From Dioscorea cayenensis subsp. rotundata (lineage: Eukaryota; Streptophyta; Magnoliopsida; Dioscoreales; Dioscoreaceae), in the NCBI RefSeq assembly GCF_009730915.1, contig NC_052481.1, positions 17,294,386-17,358,385 on the forward strand: 64,000 nucleotides of DNA, in the 5' to 3' direction. Of the stretch, positions 48,531 to 57,689 are shown piece after piece. The translations under genes were made by a program, and so were the position numbers. The notes beneath the pieces are model-generated. The model did not search any database. It was not told the origin of the DNA and saw nothing but the letters and a program-made list of their open reading frames with translations. Within the stretch, counting starts at the first letter, position 1; the number at the start of each line of letters is the position of its first letter.

Positions 48531-48575
<45 letters not shown>

Positions 48576-48712
48576 GTGGTTATGTTCTGGCGGGAAAGAT
48601 GGGAGGGTCCCAGCCTGACTTCTACTGGACTGGTGGGTCCCAACAGCACACTGCAGGAACTGCTTCTTTGGAGCTCACTCTCAACTCTTACTACTATGAG
48701 GGGTCCACTTGA
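47771..48712 (+). CDS. WUS: WUSCHEL homeodomain transcription factor (monocot WUS type)
   Basis: Three exons, 47771-48146, 48211-48254 and 48338-48712, give 264 residues. The homeodomain (about 31-96) has WUS-clade features: [17 protein letters not shown] with the extra tyrosine, RSPNAEQIQ, and the invariant [20 protein letters not shown]. The WUS box TLKLFPM is at 181-187 and an EAR-like repression motif LELTL at 251-255. The tail [11 protein letters not shown] resembles grass WUS. WUS is a nuclear regulator that maintains stem cells in shoot and floral meristems through feedback with CLAVATA signals. Low-complexity runs include Gln, Thr and His near the N-terminus and end of exon 1, and 14 Asn (206-219) encoded by (AAC)n. 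The homeodomain is not split by an intron, which fits the family. Confidence 0.93.
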
Positions 48713-49825
48713 CTTCATGTTCATGCTTATGTTCATGTTCTCTAGGTTTGGCAGAGGTTAGGGTTTAGTAGTTACTACTGACTTGTTTGTTCTGGCAGTC
48801 CTTTATATTTTGGTTGTCTCATCATGCATCCATGTCTACCTCGAGATTGCTAGAGATTCTCCCACCCCTTACTTTCTTACTGTATAAACTATAAAGCCTC
48901 TTCCCTCTCTTTCTCTTTACCACTTTGTTTACTTTGTTTCTTATATTATTATTATTATTGTTATTATTATTATTAAGTTCTATACATGACATCTTGCATA
49001 AATTTATTTATGATTAATAGTGAATGGTTCCAAAGGAGGGAAGACAGAGGAGAAAGTGTATCTTTATCATGACCTCTTGTGCAATCCTCTTTGGGAAGTG
49101 TGCTAGCATGCGGCCGTTAATTGTAGGGGCTGGCCTGGCCTGGCCCCATGCAAAGGTGATAAAAAATAAAAAAGAGAACAATATATAATAAATTTATTTT
49201 AGTATCCATGCATGTGATCATAATCTCAAAGACTATGAAAAACCATGAGATATGATTATAAAGATCTTCATGTCACTCGTGGGGACATCACATCCTTGTA
49301 CTTGTTTCTCTCCATTCCTTCACTTCAAACTTTAGAATGAAAAAAGTTTCAGAAGCTTCAAAAGTTAGCTTTCATGTTGACGAAGAGAACCTTTTGGGTT
49401 GTCTCTTTATGGTCATATATATTTATATATATATGGCCTTTTTCATTAATTAAATTGAGTAGAAGAGATGAAGTGCTTTATGTTAATGTGGGGCTTTTCT
49501 GCAAAACGAGAGAGACAGGTGAGAGCTGGAAGGAGGGAGTTTGTGTTTGTCTTTATGTCTAGACGTCTGTTGGTAACATTGCTATGGAAACAATAGAAAA
49601 CAACAACAGCAATAATAATTAATAATAATGTCTGGTTTATTATTGTGTTATTATTATTATTAAATGAATGTACTGTGAAATGGAAATGGGGAAGAATTAA
49701 CTTTTGATACACAATTGTTCAGGAAAGATCAGAGATTTTAGCCATATTTGGATTCACAATTTTCCTTGGAAGAATTTACCAAAGATTTGATTTTATTGCC
49801 AACTTAATTAGGGATTAATTGGAAA

Positions 49826-49868
49826 TATTTTTATTAACTTTTTTTTCTTTTACCATGTGGACTGCCAC

Positions 49869-49926
<58 letters not shown>

Positions 49927-49995
49927 GTATTTTTATTAACTTTTTTTCCTTTTACCATGTGGACTGCCACACCCATATATATATATATATATATA
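49826..49995. repeat. 100-bp duplication with (TA)n arrays
   Basis: A ~50-base unit (TTTTTATTAACTTTTTTT then CTTTTACCATGTGGACTGCC and ACACCC) occurs at 49829-49873 and again at 49930-49974, each followed by a (TA)n tract (49874-49921 and 49975-49995). The copies differ by one or two bases, so unit plus TA array was duplicated recently. Confidence 0.85.
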
Positions 49996-50693
49996 ATTTA
50001 TTTATTTTAGCTATGCATTAAAAGAAAGTTAAATTTTCAATCCTCTTTGTGGGGGTTAAGTGTTTTACATTAAAAAAGAGTTAAACCTTTAATTTTTGTA
50101 TGAAATTAAATTAAGTGTTTTAATTATTTGACCATTGTAACCGTCACATAACAATGTTTTTATATAATAAAGTTTCCATTATAAATTTTTTTATAATGAC
50201 ATGTGCCATTCTCTGCCATTCTTAAGTGTCATGGCATTTGACCTGATTGGACACATGGCATATTTAGAATACCACATTGTGTTAATTTTTTTTTTCAAAT
50301 ATTTAGATATATTTGTTTAAAAGATATTTTACAAAATCTTGCAAAACATACATAATATTATTAAGAAAAAAAAAACGTTTCACTTGTAGGGCAAAATAAA
50401 TAATGGCACACATATTTGGGATCATTTCTCGCTTTAATTCTTCTATTTGTAGGGGGGAAAATCATTAAAAAAAGCAATTATTTCAGGACATGGGCCATTG
50501 CTCACAAAACACAGGGAATGGGCCACTATTTGATAATAAGCAACATGTGATAAAAGGTTTAGAGAATTATAAGGTGGCTAGTTTTTTATTTTTGTTTTAT
50601 TTTTCTCATAAATAGATAATACACTAACAGGGTTGAGACCATTTAGTTGAATTAGAAAATTTTTTATTAACCAACAATATCACTTAGGATATA

Positions 50694-50897
50694 GTTAGCA
50701 CCAATTGTTCAAGTAATGATACTAATTAAGGGTCTCTTGAAAGAAGGAGAAGACGGTTCAAAACTTATACAGAGAAAATAACTCTATGGGAGTTTAGACT
50801 CCCCTTGAGGACATTAATAATCTAAGATGAGGGTGCGTTACGACTCTGTGAAGTCTCTATGACAAATCTAGGATTTGTCTCTTTTGTCCAAAAAAAA
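50694..50897 (+). mobile_element. Possible tRNA-derived SINE
   Basis: The left part has A-box-like TTAGCACCAATTGTTCAAG and, about 50 bases on, B-box-like GGTTCAAAACTT, the layout of a polymerase III promoter inherited from a tRNA. The right end is TTTTGTCC plus a short A run (50890-50897). It is about 200 bp, typical for plant SINEs. I see no clear target-site duplication, so this is tentative. Confidence 0.35.
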
Positions 50898-51243
50898 CAT
50901 ACTAAATATATCATAAAAGATTGCTAATTTATCTAATTGATCTTAAATAACTCAAGCTTAGCTCAAAATGTTGAAAAATTATTATCACACCATGTAAGTA
51001 TGCTCAAAATTAATTTTGCACCAACTTTAATCAAAGATCAGCTAAAAAAAAAAAAACATATTACATAATTTTTTTTTAATCTACATAATCCTCAAAATAC
51101 AACCTAATTAACATTTCAGTTAACAAAAGTCACAAACACAAGCCAAAATCATATGTGAACATGATAAGACCTAATTCCAAGATAACTCATTTTCACAGAC
51201 AATCCCTCCATCACTTGGCCATAAAAAATATATATAACCACAA

Positions 51244-51248
<5 letters not shown>

Positions 51249-51327
<79 letters not shown>
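51249..51327. repeat. (TA)n microsatellite abutting the WEB gene stop codon
   Basis: About 79 bases of uninterrupted TA repeat end one base from the TAA stop (51329-51331) of the minus-strand WEB-family gene. It therefore occupies the start of that gene's 3' UTR. Confidence 0.9.
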
Positions 51328-51328
<1 letters not shown>

Positions 51329-51329
<1 letters not shown>

Positions 51330-52918
51330 TAGAACATTGCTTGAACTCCATGAGCTTTAGTTGCCATAACTTCTTGGTGGTGGTGGTGGTTGTTGTTCTT
51401 CTTCTTTGAAAACATGCCTCCAATGAGAGGGATCAATGGCTTCTTCTTCTTCTTCAATTGCACTGAGTCCCTGTCCACTGATAACTGTCTCTCTAGCATT
51501 ATGTGGTTCTGAGGGTTGATCACTTGAGCTAGTGATGGAGGGTTGGCAAATGTAACACATCTCCTCTTCTGAAACTCAAATACATCATTTCTTTTAGGCA
51601 TCATCTCTGTTTTATTCTCTACAAACTTAATGTCTTCTTCAATCTCTGATTCTATGACTTGTTTCTTCGGTGATGAATGCTTTGCTTCTTTTAGTTGTGT
51701 GAGCTCCTTCTTGGCCTTTTGAAGCTCTTTCCTTAGAGAGCTTAAGCAATTTGCCATCTCAAGGCTTTCTTCTCTTGCTTTTTCTAGGTTTTGCCTTGTT
51801 TCTTCAAGTTCGGCGGCTATCGAGCTCAGCCTCGACAGCCCGAGCTCATGCCTTTTCTCTGCTGCAGCCTGCATCTGTCGAAATTATTAAAGTAACTAAT
51901 AATCCCATATCAGTCAATTTAAAAATTTAGATTTAATATATATAAGCTTAGATTATTCTCATTCTATCCGCATAAAATTTTTAATTTTTTAATTAAATTA
52001 AATAATATTATTAATTTGCATTTAACATAATATAATATTTTGATTTATTTAATTTATTTACAACATAATTAGTTAAAATAAACTAAAACTTATAACATTA
52101 ATTAGAATAAGGAAAACAATGGCGCTTTGATAAAATATATTGACTAAAATGTGTATTCATATATATGTTTATATTACATTCATGTAGCAATAATAGAATT
52201 AAGAAACCATTGCAGTAGTTGAGTGGTTAAGACATTTAATTCCAATGAAAGAGGTTGAGGTTTCCAACTCTCTCTTAATATATGGTTGAAATTATTACAG
52301 TAGTTGAGCGATTAAGGCATTTAATTCTAATGGGGGAGGTTGAGGTTTTGACTCTCTTTTAATGTATGGCTGAAGCCAAGAACAATCAAAATTATTATTA
52401 GAAGCTGCTGAATTATTTGACTTTACTATTTAAAGCTAGTAATGAGAGTTCAAATTTTAAAAGCTCTCCCTTTGTGTTGTTATATATATTGTAACGTTCA
52501 TAGTTATACTGATTTTTTTTTATTCAAAATTAACTTTTATACATCATCAATTTGTATAACCTAATGCTTGCATGAACAATATAATAATATAAATTAAACA
52601 TGAGAAATTAAGTGAGGCAGTACACTATATATATCAATCGAAGCCTAAACTATAAAAAACCTTCCTTTTAACAAACTATATTACAATTAATTATTACTGT
52701 TGAAGAATTTGATCGGCATGTTGTACACGTTGTTTTTAATTAATGTGTTAATTATATATCTACACCTAATACAGACAATTATTAAAGTGTGATTTTGTTA
52801 TCATCATTCTCAACCGCATATTTCTCATCTTTAAATGCAGCAGATGTTTGTTTCTAAACAAAGCAACTTTGATTTCATCATCTCTTGAAAAACTCATGTA
52901 ATATTAATATACCCCATT

Positions 52919-52963
<45 letters not shown>

Positions 52964-53340
52964 TACACAAACTTAATTAACACATCATTCCACACCTACA
53001 CAAGCACTCTCAAACAAATATCAGAATTTTTTTTAAAATGAATCACTAATTTATTAAAAAAAAAAATAGAGTAGTACAAAGTTCAAAAAATAGAAGTGAC
53101 AATTAAAGTTAACAACGTAGAATAAAAAATTATTTAACACAGTAAAAAGTTGTATAGAAATACCTGATGGAGTCTATGGCCATAGATTTCTCCTGCCAAG
53201 ACCTTCTCTCCAAATAACATGACAGCTTCCTTCACTGACCTAAATGGTGCACTTGTGTCTATCTCTGCTCTCCCCATCACCACCACAGCTCCACCTCCAC
53301 CACCACCACCACCACCTTCTTCATGAACACTACTCCCCAT
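51329..53340 (-). CDS. WEB-family coiled-coil protein (DUF827)
   Basis: Two exons (53340-53164 and 51874-51329) join in phase 0 and give 240 residues. Residues 1-20 are a Gly-rich stretch. Residues 25-55 carry the family's N-terminal signature [20 protein letters not shown]. Exon 2 begins with a long coiled coil (about 60-130: [35 protein letters not shown]). It is followed by a basic tail with [13 protein letters not shown] and a His-rich stretch. WEB1 and PMI2 relatives control chloroplast photorelocation movement; shorter members like this one are less characterised. ATG 53340 is the first ATG after an in-frame leader and precedes the conserved block. The 1.3-kb intron contains a tRNA-like tandem repeat, and a TA microsatellite touches the stop codon. 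Confidence 0.9.
52209..52378 (+). repeat. 85-bp tandem pair with tRNA-like A and B boxes, in the WEB intron
   Basis: Copy 1 starts at 52209 and copy 2 at 52294; both begin ATT(G/A)CAGTAGTTGAG. Each contains TAGTTGAG(T/C)G(G/A)TTAAG, close to a polymerase III A box. About 35 bases later comes GGTTTCCAACTC in copy 1 and GGTTTTGACTC in copy 2, close to a B box. This suggests two tandem heads of a tRNA-derived SINE. No amino-acid acceptor structure is complete, so these are not tRNA genes. Confidence 0.55.
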
Positions 53341-54646
53341 TAACTTCACTTTCTTAAAACCAACTCTGTGTTCACAAATATTGTAAATAAAAAGAGAATA
53401 ATGGGAAGAGAAGGGAAGAAGAAGGGTGGGTTTATATATATCTTGTGATTGATAAATAATAAGGTTGGATGGGTGGTTAGATATAGAAGTGAGCTTATGA
53501 ATAAAATTTTTGTTAATGATGATGATGATAATGTTTGGTTTCTTTGCGTCCACTTCACTGGATTTCCAGTTAATTGGATGGTAAGACTAATGTTGGTTGG
53601 ACGGTCAGGATTGATAGCTACTTTGATGCTATTGGTGCATGACCATTTGGATATGGAGGATGACTTCTCACCTACCAAGACATGGATTTGCACTTGCTTA
53701 TCCTAAGTCTTTCCATGTAAGTTTATATTTCTAATTTCTCATTTATGAAGGAAGAAGTATTAATTTAGGAATTTCTTTTTTTTTTAAATGAGTTGAATTA
53801 TTCGCTAGTGGAGTTATGGTTGGAAAATTACAAATGAAGGCAAATTGGTATAGTTATTTAATTAAAATAAATTAAATTTAAAATTTGTAATTTATAATAC
53901 TTATTCAAATAATTAAATCTTTGTAAGAGAAAATTGGTTTGAAAATTTAAAAGGGTTTTTAGAAAAAAAAAAAAAGCATAAGTTTGATGGTAGTTTGATT
54001 TGATTAACATTAATTAATAGAAAAATTCAAAATTCAAAACTCTATTAAAAATTGTAACATAGTGAACCATATTAAACTGACGTGAGACTATCATCCCAGC
54101 ATCAAACTAATAATAATTATTAATTATATAATTATTGGCTTCTATGAGAGTACACAATTAAATGGAGCCTCTTAAATAAAGGTTTTTTTTTTTTTATTTT
54201 TTAAAAAAATAGACAAACCACATTTAAAGATGTGCATAGCTGTAGAATTAATACCTTAATACCTTAATCTCTAATTCTTCATAAAATAAAAACTTCATTA
54301 AAAAAAAAAAATTGCCAAGAAGCAGTTGGCAACAATATAACTTTAAATAGACCCTTTTAATTTGTTCACTGGCTTAAATTGAATATCCTGCTCCTAATTT
54401 TAATTTCCAAATATGCTTATATGAATATTATCTTATGAGAGTTTCAAATATGTCCACATTATTTTATTGTAGCTTCAATTTTGCAATCATACATATAGAT
54501 TTAACAAAGACCAATTATATATATATATATATAATTTTGAAATTTTTATTAAAAATGATTCAATTAGATCTAGATTTATTATCGTTTTGCCATTATTTGA
54601 TATGTATTTAACTTGTAATAATTGTTTCATGAAAAATAGATAAGAG
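53341..54646. promoter_or_regulatory. Upstream region of the WEB gene, then AT-rich intergenic DNA
   Basis: Bases 53341-53700 hold the leader and promoter of the minus-strand WEB gene; a TATA-like TATATATAAACC on the minus strand lies near 53431-53442. The rest is AT-rich with poly-A/T runs and short (TA)n (54517-54531). No gene is seen. Confidence 0.4.
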
Positions 54647-54659
54647 AATCACATAACAA

Positions 54660-55981
54660 GGTGGTTGGGGGATTTTGAATCTTCAAACTTTTAACAATGC
54701 CCTCCTGGGAAAATGGTGGTGGAAATTTAGCTCCGGTAGGCACTAGTGTGGGGAGAATATCATTTGTGAAAATTATTTTAAAAGAGTCCCCTTATGGAAC
54801 TTATACCACAAGCAATGTAGACAAAAATCCTTCTTCTGGAATGGTATCTTGCACTCACTACCGGCGTTTAAAAAAAATTCTATCTCTATCATCAAAAACG
54901 GGTCCTCCACTCTGTTTTGGCTTGACAACTGGGTGGAGGGATGTGCTCTTGCTGACATTTGTCCTCACCTCTTCCTTTTAGCTCAGTCTAAGGAAGAAAT
55001 TATTTTAGATTTTTTGAACAGGGGTCCTGATCCCACTGTTTATTACTTGTCTACGGTGAGTACCGTTCTAAACACTCTCCATTCTCAACCCTCTTCTGGG
55101 ATTGATGAAAGGCGCTGGAAGCTATCTTCAAATGGAAAGTTCTCAGTCAAAACTTTTTATAACTTCTTGAACGATGGAGGTCTCCGTTGTGATAAGACCA
55201 AAGTCATCCTTAAAGGAGATTGCCCCAAAAAAGTTAATCTCTTCAACTGGCTTGCGTTGGACAATAAAATCCTGACACTGGACAACCTTGCCTTGCGTGG
55301 TTGCAATGTTTTGCCTACGACTACTTGTGTTATGTGCCATGCGGATGTTGAGACTGCTGAACACCTCTTGCTCCACTGCCCTTTGGCTACTCATATTTGG
55401 ACCTTCTTCGCTCATTTATTAGGTGCCCGCCACACTCCTAGGTCTCTTATTGACTTATGGGGAGATTGGCGACGCGCCGTTCCTAAATCCTTGCTCCCTT
55501 TCTGGGATTTGCTTGTGAGGGCTATCAATTGAAACATTTGGCTAGAAAGAAATGCACGCATTTTCACTGCTAATTGTCTTTCGACTGTTACTCTGATTCT
55601 TAAAATTGAGCATATGGTTCTTTTGTGGTTTTCTGCAGCTCCTGAAGCTAAGAGGGTAAAAATTGAGGAGCCACTAGCAAAGGTCAAGTGTAGCCTTGAG
55701 TTTTTGTCTGCCAGCAATGCGGAGCAGGAGGCACCTTTGGAGCGCCCCTCCAGTTCAGGCGAGATTTAGTATCTGGATGATGTACCCCTCTGGGATCCTT
55801 TTCCTGTAGGGGTTGTTCTCGTGTTTTTCTTCCTTGTTGTTCTCTATTGTTTTAGTCCTTGTTCACCACTCCTTGTGGTTCTTTTGTAGAGCCTCAGCTC
55901 CATCTTTGCTCCCTTTTGTTCTGGTTCCTTTTTATTTTAATGAATGTGGTTTATCCACTTTTTTTCAAAAATAAAAATAAA
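54660..55981 (+). mobile_element. 5'-truncated LINE (L1-like) with 13-bp target-site duplication
   Basis: AATCACATAACAA occurs immediately before (54647-54659) and immediately after (55982-55994) the element. It starts inside ORF2 (GWGILNLQTFNNALLGKWWW region) and covers the C-terminal part, with NGSSTLFWLDNW, the zf-RVT-like domain (CPKKVNLFNWLAL; zinc-binding CVMCHADVETAEHLLLHC) and NIWLERNARIF. It ends in an A-rich tail (about 55966-55981). The main frame is open from 54849 to 55532 (227 residues). One TGA (where WLERN-type LINEs usually have Trp) separates it from an open continuation to 55769. 5' truncation plus target duplication is typical of target-primed reverse transcription. It is fairly young but inactive. 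Confidence 0.92.
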
Positions 55982-55994
55982 AATCACATAACAA

Positions 55995-57109
55995 CAAACT
56001 GGACTCAAAGCACTCAATTAACAAAATTTAAATTTCAAAATTATTAATAAAGTTGAAAATAAATTGCATGCTTAAAAAATGTAATTTTTTGAAAAAAAAT
56101 AATAATATTTTGTTATATCCATGGCCATAGCCATAGAGGTTTATTTATTTATTTTTTATGTTTTATTAGTAATTAAAATCAATACACCATCTGTATTCTT
56201 TTTAATTTTTAAACACAATGATGTAATATTTTTGTTCACCCATTGTTTCTAGACATAAATAATGCAGATAATATTATTTAAATGAGTTTTGAAAGGGTTC
56301 CTCATTGAGAAGAGTAATATTTCTCCTCTTTAAAGTTGTGTAACATAAATATCTTTTATTACCCTACATGGTATTTGATAAAAATAATAAATTTTTAAAG
56401 GATTAATAAGCTATTATAATCGATAAAAATTTATATCTATATGTTCTTTGAAAAAATCTTACGTGAAGAAGACTGATAGCTTAAAAAAAAAGCGCCATCC
56501 TATATATATGCTTTTATTTCTAGATCTTGACTATGTATTTTAAGGAAATCAAATCCTCCATTTTTTGAGAGCGAATTAAATGCCTTAAGTGCTAGCTATT
56601 GTAGAGGTAACTATATATTAAAAAATGTTATAGGAATGTTAAAGCGGTAATTATTCTTTTCAGAAAACATCTAGTGCTGGGAGGTTTGTTGTGGCACTCT
56701 TTGCCTCTTGAGCATTCTTATATATATATGTGTGTATACAATAATGAGAATCTTGATCATGTTCACACTGTTTTTAATTATTGAAAGTTATGTCTAATAA
56801 TAATGTGAGAAGTGACGGCACCGCATAATGTAACATGTGTACCAATGGAGCGACTAGGAACTTACATAACAAGGAATTTCAAAATAATAAGATTGTTAAT
56901 ATTGCGGCCGGCATTCAATGAGCCTTCAGCCACAGCCTACCATGTGAAAAAAATCCTCAACATCTTTGAGCTTCTACAGCTAGGTAGACAATGGCACTCA
57001 TAAATAATCTTACGACTTTATTTGAATATTAATCAGCTCAAATAAAGATATTTAATGAGAAATAATATTTGAAAAAAATCCCTTAACACCACACTCATGT
57101 TCCGGTAAA
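55995..57109. other. Intergenic region, AT-rich
   Basis: No gene is supported. A 63-codon frame at 56812-57003 sits in a locally balanced patch (GTGACGGCACCGC, GCGGCCGGCATTC) that may be a repeat fragment; I do not recognise it. Confidence 0.45.
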
Positions 57110-57408
57110 TCATTAAACTTTAATTAAATATTATTTTGATCACTGAATTTTGATTTGTTTCAAAATGCTAACTAAATTTATTAATCATTTCAATAGTAGG
57201 TCACTCAATGAATTAGCATCTTCATTAGCTGACGTGGAAGTCATATATCACTCTTTGATGGTGCATTAACTAGGCTTTTTTCGGCCTCCACGTCAGTTAA
57301 TAAAGATGCTAATCCATTGTGTGACATTCCATTTAGTAGCTTTAGGGAGCATTTCGAAATAAATCAAAAGTCAGTGATCAAAATGATATTTGACCAAAGT
57401 TTAGTAAT
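57110..57408. mobile_element. Foldback (long inverted-repeat) MITE
   Basis: Almost the whole segment folds on itself. Left-arm words ATTTTGATCACTGAATTTTGATTT, GAATTAGCATCTTCATTA and CTGACGTGGA pair with right-arm TCCACGTCAG, TAATAAAGATGCTAATCC and AAATCAAAAGTCAGTGATCAAAAT. The loop is about 50 bases (57240-57285). The arms are imperfect, with several mismatches and small indels. It has no coding capacity. The superfamily is unclear. Confidence 0.75.
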
Positions 57409-57689
57409 TTAAAAAAAAAAAATTAACCCTCTTGTTCCCCATTTAAGCACTCTTTAGAAAACAAAAAACAGTTGCTTTAATATTTTTTGGAAATCTCATT
57501 CTCATGTAAAATATACTAATAAAATGAAAAATCTTGAGAGGTGTTTAGTTGGAGAATTCTAACCACATTTCCAACATTTTGTGAAAGAATGAGCTACGTC
57601 CATATTTGGTAATATTATGAGTATAACATTCTAGGAATTTAACTTTTCACAAATCAAGATGTGGTGGTAGCCAAAAAACTTATTTTAGT

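Larger units (their letters stand above)
48713..51240. other. Intergenic region between WUS and the WEB gene
   Basis: The first 250 bases are WUS 3' UTR-like. Then come (ATT)n at 48947-48975, a small GC-rich patch with GGCCTGGCCTGGCC (49130-49145), a 100-bp duplication around (TA)n (49826-49975), a possible SINE (50694-50897) and AT-rich filler. No gene is supported. Confidence 0.5.

Noticed and set aside
52209-52378. Candidate tRNA genes
   Set aside because: A and B boxes are present, but no complete cloverleaf, anticodon loop or acceptor stem can be drawn, so a SINE-like origin is preferred.
56812-57003. 63-codon frame in balanced-composition patch
   Set aside because: No recognisable motif, no promoter or splice context; chance is the simplest explanation.
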